64,000 nucleotides of DNA from Episyrphus balteatus (GCF_945859705.1 NC_079137.1:76964277-77028276), one strand, 5' to 3'; shown: positions 47,241 through 58,439, counted from the first letter of the stretch. Translations and numbers: made by a program. The notes: generated by a model not told the origin, from the letters alone.

Positions 47241-49430
47241 ATTCGTAATCTAAATCTCGTAAAGAAAGTTCCCTCACCAAAATTTTCTTTCCAAACAGGG
47301 TTTTTCTATAAGTCAAATGCTTTCTTGTTGAATTATCACTACCAAAAGAAGGAATCTGTCTTTAACTTTTTTTGTTAGTCATTTCCAAGGAGTTCATCTG
47401 CCTTCTAGCTAATATTTACACAAAACGAGACAACAATTTTCTTCAAATTGGTCATAAAAACCTTTACTTAAAGAGGATATACTTATTTTCTTTCTTTTTT
47501 TGTTTTTGAATTTCAGGAATTCGCACATATTCAGCTCGTTTGTGCAACATTGTTTGCTTTAACCAACAAGAAGATGACAGACAGAAGATGGCTTCAATTT
47601 TACTGCTTCCCATTTGTTTGTTGGCTGAAGCTAAGAGATGGATAGATTCCTAAAGTCACCGATCACCGAACCCATCTATCCATTGGAAGACTTAAACTGA
47701 TGGTCGTCACAAAGGTTCGAAGGTTATTAGTGTGTTTTTTGTTTTTGTGCTTGTTTGCGTTTGTTGTGTGCGAATGTCTGTTTTGTTAATTTATTGGCAC
47801 ATATTCTTCCCTAGAAAAAACCTTCTTCAATCATCGAGTCCCGTCATCGATCGTCGTCGAATAGACGACGACGACGTCGTCGTCGTTGGCTGGACGCATT
47901 TATAATTCAGTTTTTCCTCATCCGGGGGACTTTTCACACACCAAGGCTCTCATTCAGACCTCAGAGGTGATAAAATATTCTCTGTGCGCAATCGCGCAGG
48001 TTTTTTTTTGTATATTTTGTTATTTTTGTTTGTTTTTGAATTTTTTTTTATGAATCTTGAGGGTCTTTTTTATTTTTGTTTGCCCTGTCCCCATGCTATT
48101 TTTCCCAATCTTTTCCTTGTGGCATGAGTTTGAGGGTCTGTCTTTAAATTAATCGACAATGTTCGCGTGTTGAAGGACGACGCTGAAGACGATGAATGTA
48201 ATTCTTCTTTCTCTCGGCCTATGAGCCCCAACGTTCCACAGCCAGCCACAAACGTGGTGCAATGTTTATATTGTCTGGAGACAGACAAGGATGAGTCTGT
48301 TGTTCGTTTTCGTAGCGAAAAAACGTTAAAGGGCTATTTTTAGGCCTCTGATATGTTGAGGAATTTATACCAGCGCAAACTTGTGGTCATCATCATCATC
48401 GTGCAGCGCAACGAGCGGCTGGCCGGCATGTTGGACTCCAAAGATCGTTGAAGAAGGTGTTTATTGGTGGTTTCGTGCAGTAAGTGCATGTTGGAGGCGA
48501 ATATAATAAATAAATAAAGCTTTCGTTTTCGTTTTTTCTTAATTTTTTTTTTTTGAAAATTTTATTTTTTTTTGCGGTTTTAAAGGATGCACAGTAGCTG
48601 TATGATGATAAAGTTTGTTGGTAGGGAGGAAGGCCATTTCGTGGTATTGCAGATCGCAGGTGCGGATACCTTCTTTAACTCGTCTGGTGGCTGTGTGATG
48701 GAGGATTCAATTAATGGAGAATGATGTTAAAAGGTTCTCGTGGTCAATTTAGTAGGTTTTTTATTTTTTTTTTTGTTAATTTTTATTTTCCAATTGTATG
48801 CTCTGAAAAATAAATCTCGAAAAATAAGATAAATAATAATTGCAAGTGTGCAGAAAATATTAAGATTGATTAAGGTGTGATTTAGTCACAGGAAATTTTC
48901 GTTACTCATCGTCGTCTTAGTAGAATAATCCTCTGGTGGATCAAGAAATTCTCAGCATTTAAAGGCCATTCTATTTGAAAAGTATTCTTTAAAGCTGAAA
49001 TTCTATTAATTTGTAACTTCTAGACTTAGTTGAAAGGCACGAAGAGTTTTTAGGTCTGAATTCCTCAGACGTAGACATTGTGGAACGCATTCAATTTTCG
49101 GTTTCTAAAAAAATACGCATTTACTTTCTTATCGATCTAAATTTAGAGTGTTTGAAAAGTGTTCTCCTCCAAATTATTTAAGCCCAGTTATACCCTGAAA
49201 TTTCAATTTTTGATTTGTTGAAAAAGGTGTGGAACCTATTAAGTTTTTAACATAGTAGACGATTTCAAAACTTTATTTGTTGGATTTTTATTCACAAGAT
49301 TCAATAATTGATAAATGTCTGAATTGGTTCGTTTAACTTGTTGTCAGGAAATTTTGGTAGTGGGTTGTGAGTTTTTTTTTATAGGTATAATTTTTTTTTT
49401 TTGTGAAGATTGATTCGATTCGAAGCCCAG
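47241..49430. other. Noncoding; balanced block at 47.5-48.7 kb
   Basis: A plausible 3' splice site precedes a 42-codon open stretch at about 47519-47645, but it has no recognisable domain. A GTC/GAC microsatellite forms a self-complementary stretch near 47842-47886. GTGGAAC words at 49078 and 49227 link this area to the array at 43.7 kb. No gene is supported. Confidence 0.4.
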
Positions 49431-50700
49431 GGTTGGGCGCCATTTAAAATGTTGGCTATCGATGTAAGCATTTTATATGGTAATATTCGTGTGCATTAAA
49501 CTTTTAAGAGGACTGAAAAGACTTAAACAAATTTCAGGATGATGAAGATTTTAATTATTTTGATAGGTTAAAGTATGTTTAAATACAAATAATGTTGGCT
49601 ATTCACAAATTGTAGGTATTTTTTTCTAAACGGTTCACAATTAAGCATAATTTGCTTTTTATCGCAATAACGTTCTCCAACCGGGCGCCATTTTTTTTAA
49701 TCGTAATTTGTGTTTTCAATTTTTGAATTTACTAAGGTGTAATTCTTATGAAAGTTTGTGAGTTATCCAATTAAAAAGTTAATAACTTTTTATTATTTAA
49801 CTTTTTAATAATAAAAAGTTATTAACTTTTTAATTGAATTATATTCAATCACTCCGCTTAAAAATAAAAATAATTTTCATTATTTTTTTTTTCACTTTGT
49901 TTACTTGTTTGTGAGTTATGTTAGCAGATTATATTTGTAAAAGAAAATTCCCGCGTTGGGCGCCATTTGTGTTTTTTTGTGATTTTTGTTATGTTTTTGT
50001 CTGAATATCTGCTGCTGTATCTAAACAAGTTGTGAAACAGGAATATTTTTTTTTTTTTGATAAGATTAGATAAGGCTATAGAGTCTTAAGGGGGTTTAAC
50101 AATTAGTTACCAAAGGATATTTTTCAAGGATATTCATTTAAGAAACTAAATAAACTTTTAATTTTTCTATTGGTAGGTATTAGTTTGTGATTTTTTCTAT
50201 CAAATACACCCAGATTTAATTTTATTGTCAATAGTTGGCGTTTTTCTTTTCATTTTTTTCAACAAATTATAGGTTCCACATTGGGCGCCATTTATGTTTT
50301 TTTTAGGTATAGGATTTTGTTTTTCTATAGCAAATGTTTGGAATTGAAGTGGTATTGCTATAGGAACGATGTTCTTCATTTAACCAACGCAAATTCAGTT
50401 GAAAAAACTGCAGGTTTTTGAGCAAATTTGCGTAAAAACTATGTTTTGTCAATGATATTTCTGGAACCATGTATCGCAGAAGCTTATGGATTTCATTTTC
50501 AATTAGATCAGTATTAACCCTTTTATTTGCATATAATGAACAGACATTTCCAACCAGAATTTTTGTGGTAATTTAATAAATTTTGACAAAATCACTAAAG
50601 TTTCATGCTCCTTAATTTGTATTATTTTGCTCTTTAAAGAGGTCCTGGAAAGAGCGTCAATTACACTAAGTTACTAAATATAACACTCACCCGGGCGCCA
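49431..50700 (+). repeat. GGGCGCCATTT motif array 2
   Basis: GGGCGCCATTT lies at 49431-49445, 49681-49693, 49953-49968, 50277-50293 and 50686-50703, all on the plus strand, at steps of about 250-410 bp. The bases before the core vary (GGTT, AACC, GCGTT, CACATT, CTCACCC) while GGGCGCCATTT is constant. The copy at 50277 is fused to a GTTCCACA word, joining two motif classes. Spacer DNA is unrelated. Confidence 0.65.
49769..49835. repeat. Perfect 29-bp inverted repeat, 9-bp loop
   Basis: The arms 49769-49797 and 49807-49835 are exact reverse complements, with a loop of 9 bases. The arms hold AAAAAGTTAATAACTTTTT, itself palindromic. It would form a cruciform or RNA hairpin. It lies between two GGGCGCCA copies. 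Confidence 0.9.
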
Positions 50701-52254
50701 TTTACAGGTGATTCTGTTGCAGCTGTTAAAATTCAAATAAAAATGATTTTTTTTGCTTAAAATAGCTGACTTCCTTCCTTCTTATTTTGAACTTTTATAA
50801 TTTTTGCTGATTTTGCATAAATTTGCATACTAAAGTTGGCAAAAGAAGTCGAATGCAAAAATAAAAAAAAAAAAAAAAACACTTCGAATCCAAATTGACC
50901 AATGAATCGTCGAACTTTTTTTTTACAGCAGCATGCAACTTCTACAAGACAACCATCAATAGAGTTGTAGTTGTAGTAGTAGTTTTTTTTTTTTTTTTTG
51001 TCTTGGCAATAAAAATTCATTTAAATGTACAAATTGACCTTTCATTTCCTTTGAACATAGTCCAAGGTTTATTTTTTTTTTCTTTTTCTTCTTCTTCTCA
51101 AAAACTGCAGCAAAACTCTACTAAATGGAATGGAAATTGCAAAATGCAGTATTATTCCTTTAATCCACAGTGGTTTCGTTACAGCAGCAGAAATGTGTAT
51201 AGTGTTTCTATAGCCGCAAGGCAATAAATATATGCAATTCTTTACATCCGGTAACCATATGAGAAGTTCAAGATGGTGATATAAACGTTTTTCCCACCTT
51301 AATCCCTACTATCCTATACCTGACTCTGATATTCACCTTAATCCTCAGTTTACCTGATTAACATCGATTGTTAAACTTATATATTCTCACAGAAGAGAAA
51401 CGGGAAACTGATTGGAAGCCATTTTTTTTTTCGTTTTGTTTTGTTTTGATTTCTTCTGTTATTTTTTTTGTTGCTGTTGCGTCTTTTCAAATATTGTCAT
51501 GTTGTGCAGACATGTTGACATTTCAAAAGATCTGGATCTTTCACTCACTGGTCGAGTTGTGACATTTGACAAGTTGGCGGCGATTTGGTTTAATAACCTA
51601 AGGGCCATTGCACACTCTTTCCAAAACAAAAAACAAAAAAAAAATATTTTAGAAAGATACGCAGTCAATATACAGAAGGCAATTTATATTGTTAAAGGCG
51701 GCAAGCCTTTGGGTTAATATAGTGCAGGCACAGTCACCAAAAGACTGCGAGAATGGCTTATTATGGATACGCGATCCACAAAGCTCCTGGCGCAGTAGCC
51801 ACGGAATGTGTGTGCAGTGTTCAATAGTTTTTTGTTTTTCTTTCAATTTTATACTCGTGTGACGATATATTTTCGCCGTGTGTCGGTCGTCGGACGAAAA
51901 GTAGAATAACGTGTGTTAGGTTTTAGGTCTTTCGACCCAAATATGGCAATTTCGATCGTATAACGACCAATGTCAAATGATGTTGTGCGCAGGTTAGAGA
52001 TATGCAACACGGTTCTCTGATGATGGCGCTGCGATAGTTAGTGACTTTGTTTGTTTGGAGTTTTTTTTTTAGTTTAATAGTTTCCTTGAACAATTTAATG
52101 TAAAAAGGGTAGGACATTCTTTAGGCAAAATCAATAGTTTAAATTTTGGCAAGGAAGTACATCGAACTGCGAAACAACGCTCTGTACGGATAATAATATC
52201 TAAGGCTTGGTTGCAGAAATTTTGTGTAATTGTTTTTTTGACAATTGGCCCTAC
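50701..52254. other. Noncoding, no gene recognised
   Basis: T runs and a GTAGTA microsatellite near 50963-51000. Short frames at 50.9-51.8 kb are low-complexity. No exon or RNA gene supported. An outlying unit of the 52.3-53.4 kb repeat lies just upstream of this stretch, near 50441-50545. Confidence 0.45.
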
Positions 52255-53370
52255 CTGTGCAAAATTGTATGTTTCGACGAAGATATTTCCACAACCAAAT
52301 ATCGTAAAAGCTTCTGGTTTTCACTGGTGAATAGAACAATAATAGACCTTTTGTTTAAATATAATGAACGACCAATACAGTCGAGTTTTGTGGTTGATAT
52401 CTCGATTTTAACAAAATAATCCAAATTCTCTAAAAAGTGAATTTTTCGCCGAATACATTTTCAGAACAAACCATCCTAGAAGCTTCTGCATTTAGTTGAT
52501 TATTATCATATTTCGGCAAAATCATCATAATTTTGAAAAAAAAAACTATGTTTTGAAAAAGATATTTTCGGAACCAAGCGTCGAAAAAGCTTCTGGTTTT
52601 CACTAATGAATAGAACTGTTATAGACTTTTTGTTTAAATATAATGAACTACCGCTGCAGATCAGACTTCCCGGCTTGATACTTGCATTACGATGTTATCC
52701 AAATTATTCAAATTTTCTGTTAAGTGTTTCTTTCGTCGAATAAATTTCCAGACATAAACAATCTTGAAGCTTTTCGGTTTAGTTAGGAAACCACTGGTTA
52801 ATTACCAAATTTTGGATTTAATTGTGCGAAAAATGTTTGTTTTGACAGAGATATTTCCGGAACCAAGCACCTTAGGAAATTCTCTTTTTCACTGTCAAGT
52901 AGAACACAAAAAGACCTTTTGATTGAATATAATGAACCACTAATTCAGATCAGAGTCCTGAGTTGAATAACGATTTCCACCAAATTACCCAAATTGTGTG
53001 AAAATTGATTGATTCATCGAAAATATTTCCGGAACCAACGATCCTAGAAGCTTCTAGGCATTTTTTTTTTGAAATCACTGGTTGATTACTGAATTTTGGA
53101 CAAATCACAAGAATTATGTGATTAAAAAATATGTTTTGACAAAGATATTTGCGGAATAAAGTACCGTTAGAGCTTTTGGTTTTCACTGTCAAATAAAAAG
53201 ACACTAGACTTTTCATTTAAAAATAATAAACGACCAATTTCGAATAGGGTTTCAGTGTTTATTTACTGATTTTGATCAAATTATCAAAATTTTCAGAAAA
53301 ATGTTTGTTTCGACGAAGATATTTCTGCAACTAAGCATCATAAAAGCTCCTAGCTCCTAAAATAACTCAA
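52255..53370 (+). repeat. Diverged higher-order tandem repeat, about 285-bp period
   Basis: Subunit A (GATATTTCCGGAACCAAGCA, an AGCTTCTGGTTTTCACT word, then TATAATGAACGACCA-like) recurs at about 52282, 52561, 52850 and 53144, with a partial copy at 53318. Steps are 279, 289, 294 and 174 bp. A shorter subunit B (CGAATA..TTTCCAGAAC.. then CCTAGAAGCTTCT) lies between the A copies at about 52463, 52749 and 53030. The A-B alternation defines a higher-order unit. A lone A-like copy at 50441-50545 lies 1.8 kb upstream. Frames across the array are interrupted, so it is not coding. Confidence 0.8.
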
Positions 53371-55355
53371 CCTCTAAAAATAACTTTTTCAAAATTTCGC
53401 ATTTACTTCGCAGATCACCCGTTGGACGTTTATACCTGCCTATCATAAACCTCAGGCAGGACCTCTTTCAATCCGACATCAGCATAGAGGATTTCTTTAT
53501 TTGTTTATTGTTTTGTTGTATATTTTTATAGAAAAAGAAGAAAAAATTCCAATGTTTTGATCAAAAACTCCATAAATTTACGTGATTTGCAAATCAGATT
53601 ATTTTTCAGATTCGAAAAGTAAGGAAAAAGAATGTTGCCAAAGGAACTCAAATATTTTCATTTTTTTTTTTTTTTTTTTGTTTCTTGGGATTTATTCTCA
53701 GACATCTAGCGCATCAGCTATTTTTGCGAGCGCGAGAAGGACAAAGTTGAAGGTTTATTTGTATTTTTTCTTAGTTTTTTTTTTTCTGTTCCACCTACCA
53801 ATTCCAACCAATAACCATTCCGTGCTCTATTCCTTTTAGTATAGTAAAAAAGACAGAACAGAGAAAAAGCATTGCGCGTTGTTCATCTGCGCCGAGTTCG
53901 CGAAAATTTTCTATAATGTCCGAATCACGAAAATGCTATTTTCCTGGTTCAATCGTTTTTATTTTATTTCTCTGTTTTTTTTATGTGTAACCTAGGTAGA
54001 CCTATCCAATGGAACACAACACAACACAAAACAAAAACTGCCTAAGAAATCCTCCCTCATGGATTGCTACGAAGGAGGAGAAGCTGCACCGTGTTCAACA
54101 ATCTTTTCGTGAGTCGAAATCAATGTTGGCTTTGGCTCTTGGGAAGTCTATAGGAATAATGCACCAACGACGACGACGATGGAGATGACGATGATCAGAA
54201 TCATCATCATCGTCGTCATCGTCAGGCCCCAGCTGAAGCTAAAGACCCCCTTCTTTCATCCTGTGGATTCTAGTGGAGGCACTATAAAGTGCGTAACAAT
54301 TAAGTCGTGACGCGACCGACCGGACGGATCGGGCCGAGTGGCGGTTTGAATCGGCGGCGTATCTGGGAGATACCATTTTTGCTTAAAATTGTTGTTGTTG
54401 CCTGCCTTTTGCATCTGTGGCTCTTGTCAAGTGGGTAGTAGCAGTTCCATCACGACTATATGGGCACAATGTGTTCCTGGCTGTGATGCAGTATTTCTAC
54501 TGCAAGCTGCTTCTGCTGCAGTTGCTGGATGATGTTCAGAATTGCTGACTGTTTTATTGCCTGAGTTTTTTTTTTGTGAAGCATTTTTGAAGCACACAAT
54601 AGATTGTTCCCTCGTTTTCTTATTTTATTTTAATTTTTGTTTTTTTTTTCAGTTTTTTTTTTCCTCGAAATCTGTAGCAGGAATGAAAATTTTTGAATGA
54701 AATTATTGCGAACACGTCTCGTTGATTTATTGAATAATCTCGAATGAGTAATGGGAATGTGTGCGCTTCACCAACTCTCTCGCCAAATAAAATGAAATGA
54801 ACGAAATAATGGTGAGATGTGACTGCCCTCGACATATCCTTCGAGAGCAAAAAAAAAAAAAAGAACGAACAAAACAATGGGCCAAAAGGACAATGAGAAA
54901 TTTAGAAGCAATTAAGGTAGCGAAATTAAATTCTTCTTCTTATATTGCGTTATTGCGAGAAGGAGCTTTTGCGAAATGGTTCCTCCTTAAAAGATATTAA
55001 ACGTTTTTTAGAGTCTTCCTTCGTGCGTCAGTTGGTCTTTTGTGGACAAACCTAAACGAAGACCCGCCAAATCGCGAGAACACACAATTTTTGGAATGTC
55101 AAAATGAAATGTTTTGTTCTTTTCTGTCACCGACCAAATCGTGAATGGAGTTTTTGGGGAATTTGTCATTTTTGTTTTTTATGTTCCTCTTTTTTTTTTG
55201 TTTGTTTGTAGGTGGAATCGTGACGAGACTAAAAGTGGACGAAATAAGTCGATTGAAATCAATTTTTGGATTTCAATGACCTAAAACAATAATATCAACT
55301 TGGTTTAAATGCATTATGACTCAGTTTAATATTATTTCAAATTGAAAGTACTAAA
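53371..55355. other. Noncoding; balanced block at 53.9-54.6 kb
   Basis: A GAC/ATC microsatellite with self-complementary halves lies near 54165-54225. A possible 17-codon exon (54059-54108) is followed by a consensus donor GTGAGT but cannot be supported further. T and A runs elsewhere. No gene is called. Confidence 0.4.
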
Positions 55356-56033
55356 TGGCGCCCGGGTGATTTTTATTTATTTTCGGTTTTTCGAGTACAC
55401 AGCTTGTGTATATTGAATTTTTCAGTGCATTTGCTCCATATGTTGATGCATGCAAAATAAAAACTTAGTTATAGACCGTTTAAAAAAAAAGACAAAACAG
55501 TAAATGGCGCCCGGGTATAATTCAATTAAAATACCTTTTTTGCATAGATCATGAAATAAAAACTCAAAATATTTCCATATAAACATTTGTGCTATAGATA
55601 AGCGATAAATGCATTTTTTTGTTCGATTTTAGAAATAGTAAAATACTAAATGGCGCCCGGGTGAAAAAAATTGATATTTTTCGCAGTTATACTTCTTCTA
55701 CATAGTTAAAATTTACTTTTTTCTTAACTTAGGTGCTTTAAAAAATTTCGTCTTTTTGCCAACATTCCAATTTTTTTGGAATTTCACGGTGGTGGTTAAA
55801 AGTCTATAAGCGGTGCGGTTTTTGTCGATTTTATTTTTTGTCAGAAAAAAAACTGGGTTTGTTTTTGTAATAATACTAGACATAAAATGGCGCCCGGGTG
55901 AAGGAACCATCTTATTTGTAAGAACTTGAGTGTCTTATCAGCCATTAAAACTCTCAGGCTAACTATGTTATTCTTAAAGCATTACTAGATTGAAGATATC
56001 AAAAGCAACAAGCTCAAAATGGCACCCGAGTAA
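55356..56033 (-). repeat. GGGCGCCA motif array 3, reversed
   Basis: TAAATGGCGCCCGGGTGA-like words lie at 55356, 55505, 55651, 55888 and, degenerate (TGGCACCCGAGTAA), at 56020. All are in the opposite orientation to arrays 1 and 2, with steps of about 149, 146, 237 and 132 bp. Read in reverse they match the copy at 50686 (CTCACCCGGGCGCCATTTA). The array ends about 300 bp beyond the stop codon of the neighbouring minus-strand gene. Confidence 0.68.
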
Positions 56034-56129
56034 AAACTACAGTTGACTACAGAAAAAGCTTTTTTTTTAATTTCACAGGATCCAGTGACTTCTCCAAAAA
56101 AACTCCAGTTTCTTTAAGTTTCTTGGTCT

Positions 56130-56135
56130 TTTATT
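56130..56135 (-). terminator. Candidate polyadenylation signal for the cyclophilin-like gene
   Basis: AATAAA on the minus strand, about 210 bases past the stop codon. A second AATAAA overlaps the last codons (56350-56355) and could give almost no 3' untranslated region. Which is used cannot be told from sequence. Confidence 0.4.
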
Positions 56136-56345
56136 TTAAAACATAATCAAAAGAATTCATTTCATTTCATCCAGGTAGTCTTCCCTTTTCTCCCAACATT
56201 GAAACTTTTTTACGGCGAGGCAGTCTGCCATTTAAAAACCACAATTGACAATGATTAGGCCCGGCATTCACAAAAGAAAAACCCATTTTACAACCAAAAA
56301 ACTCAAATAAACTACAAAATAATTAAAAAAAACTTTACAATCAAT

Positions 56346-57272
56346 TCATTTTATTAATCCACAACCTTTCACAACAATTTGTTTCTTTGGTTTTCCGTTC
56401 TTCGTACCGTAATCTTGAAGTCCATCCAAAACCTTCAAGCCCTCCATAACTTTACCAAAAGCCACACTTTTTCCATTCAAAACCTTCAATGGTTTAAAAC
56501 TCAAACTAAACTCAAAGCATCCTTTCGATTCTCTTTCCAAAAGATTCAATGTACCACTTTGTCCATGATCAATATGTGGATTGATTTTTTGTGTAGAACC
56601 AAGTTCAAGACCTTCAGGTTTAGGAATTTCCCCTTCAATCCAAAGATTCGGATAATTTCGATTAAATTTGAACAAATTCTTATCACCTTTCTTACACATT
56701 CGAACTATATGTAGAACAACATTTGGAGCAGCTTCAGTACAAAGAACCAAGACTATTCTGTCTAAAGGTCGAAAATCTTTGATTTCTAGATCAACATAGA
56801 TTTTTGGCCAAAGAAGCAACGGAACCGTATTAATATCACGAACTGGCATAACATCTTCATATTGTTTAAAGAGTTCTTTACGATATTCCTCTTGATCATG
56901 AGAAGTCCTCGGAATATGCTTAACTGCCGGTGGCCTTGTCTTCATTGTCGGTTTAGCACAAATCAATTTTCGACCAAGATAAAAATTTTCCTCATCGATT
57001 TTTCGCAACCAGTTTTTGACATTTTGAACCCTTGTCTTTCGAACACCGGTAACTTTATTATAAGGACTAATTTCACCTTCAATTCTTTGAATTTGATTCA
57101 ATTTCTCCATTAATACAACATTCTCCGAAATGATTCTCTTCGAACATTCATTATCGAGCCGCATTCGAGTTGTTCGAAGAAATGTACCAGCTTTAAATTT
57201 TGGCGGTCGATTATCAATTTCACACCGAGCATTACGAACTTTACAGAAGTGATCCTTATAATGACGGTCCAT
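56346..57272 (-). CDS. CFAP97/Hemingway-domain protein with divergent cyclophilin domain
   Basis: This is an intact, intronless 308-residue frame. Residues about 4-62 fit the Hemingway/CFAP97 domain: HYKDHFCKVRNARCEIDNRP, then a basic stretch, then a charged helix with SENVVLMEKLNQIQ, like the family's D-N-x-x-L-x-x-K-x-x-x-I segment. Residues 63-150 are a charged linker. Residues about 155-308 are a cyclophilin fold, beginning WPKIYVDLEI and ending FGKVMEGLKVLDGL, NGKPKKQIVVKGCG. Against cyclophilin A the catalytic arginine is kept (FNR, R205), but the neighbouring His is Asn204, Gln63 is Glu213, Trp121 is Val264 and His126 is Ser269, so isomerase activity is probably weak or absent. CFAP97 proteins act in cilia and sperm tails; a testis role is an inference. 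The ATG at 57272 is the first in frame and begins the conserved domain. I cannot name an orthologue with certainty. Confidence 0.9.
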   Translation of the reverse strand: MDRHYKDHFCKVRNARCEIDNRPPKFKAGTFLRTTRMRLDNECSKRIISENVVLMEKLNQIQRIEGEISPYNKVTGVRKTRVQNVKNWLRKIDEENFYLGRKLICAKPTMKTRPPAVKHIPRTSHDQEEYRKELFKQYEDVMPVRDINTVPLLLWPKIYVDLEIKDFRPLDRIVLVLCTEAAPNVVLHIVRMCKKGDKNLFKFNRNYPNLWIEGEIPKPEGLELGSTQKINPHIDHGQSGTLNLLERESKGCFEFSLSFKPLKVLNGKSVAFGKVMEGLKVLDGLQDYGTKNGKPKKQIVVKGCGLIK

Positions 57273-57552
57273 AACGAAATTTTAAATTAAAAATAAAACA
57301 ACACAAAATAAAAAAGGAAAAGAAATAAAAAATTCAAATTTTGACTTTATTTAAAAAGCCAGGTGTCCTAAGTCTCCACTTTTTTCGAAAACCGGACAAA
57401 GTGAACATAAAAAAGGTACTAAAAATTTAATTTAAACAAAAACAATCCTTTTCTTCTATTTTTAACTCCTTTTCTTCTAAAAAGAACTAATAACAATGAA
57501 TTTTAACGATTATAGGGACATCAAAAAGAAAAAAAAAAAAAGGTCAGGCTCA

Positions 57553-57566
57553 TTGCGCATGCGCAA
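57553..57566. promoter_or_regulatory. NRF-1 / Erect-wing type palindrome upstream of the gene
   Basis: TTGCGCATGCGCAA is a perfect 14-bp palindrome containing the consensus TGCGCATGCGCA of NRF-1 (Ewg in flies). It lies about 280 bp upstream of the start codon at 57272, in otherwise AT-rich DNA, where a minus-strand promoter would be expected. The palindrome has no direction, so it could also serve a plus-strand transcript. Confidence 0.55.
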
Positions 57567-58439
57567 CATGAAAGAGACATTTTCAAGCCTTTTTCCTTGA
57601 TACTTTCTTTGAAATTTCTTCAACGTTCACTTTCATGGTTTAATTTTATTTTTATTGACATTTTGAAAAAAACCCTTTTTCTTCAAGAAGGATCCCGCCT
57701 GTCAAATCAAGGGTTTCTAATAAATTTATTTTATTACGTCATCATCACTCCCTGACACATCGATTGATTTTTTTTTTTCTCTCACCGAATTCAAACATTG
57801 AGCGGCATTTTTTCTTTTGTTGTAATGATATCCCCGGATTGGCTTCACTGAATTGAGAAAATAGTTTTCCCTTTTTTTTTCTGTGTTTGTTAATGTTTCC
57901 ATCGGTCTTCGTCCATCCACGCATTCAAATAATTTGAAATCTCCCGCGCTGCTAATGAGCTAGCTAACGACAAACAAAAAAGTGTGACCCATCATAATTA
58001 TAGAAACAGACCGGGAAGAGAAAAGAGCGAGTGAGGGAGATGAAAATTGTCAAAACGGGCAGCCATGATGATCAATCACCTGTCAGTGAGTGTGTCCGAA
58101 AAGTCATATAGGTACACGCATATTTCGTACGATAGGGTTGTCAGAGAAGATGTCATTATCTGTCATTTTTTCGAAGAGAATAGTGTACAAGGGGTTTAAT
58201 GAGAGACATATGACCAAAACAGCGTTCGGCTGTTGCACACATGAACGATTAACTAATTTATTAGGGGGAAATTTGTGTATTTTTGGCGGAAAAGTCGTGT
58301 AACAAAGCGGAAGTGCTCATCAAGCAGTAGTTATATGGATGGGAAGATCTTTTAATTGAGACACATATTCGGTGAGTTTTATACCGGACTTTAAATAAAA
58401 ATGTTTAGATGATGGGCATTATGGGATATTAAAGTGGTA
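57567..58439. other. Intergenic DNA upstream of the gene
   Basis: Balanced composition between about 57690 and 58330. Short frames at 57726-57920 (minus) and 58090-58302 (plus) are not recognisable. If the NRF-1-type site is a shared promoter element, a plus-strand transcript could start here; no evidence beyond position. Confidence 0.35.

Noticed and set aside
47519..47645. Possible 42-codon exon after a polypyrimidine tract and CAG
   Set aside because: No domain, no partner exon, and chance open stretches of this size are common.
54059..54108. Possible 17-codon first exon ending at GTGAGT
   Set aside because: The donor fits the consensus but the peptide is unrecognised and no matching acceptor exon was found.
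54165..54225. Self-complementary GAC/ATC stretch as a structured RNA
   Set aside because: It is a trinucleotide microsatellite whose two halves happen to be complementary; the similar GTC/GAC stretch near 47842-47886 is the same.
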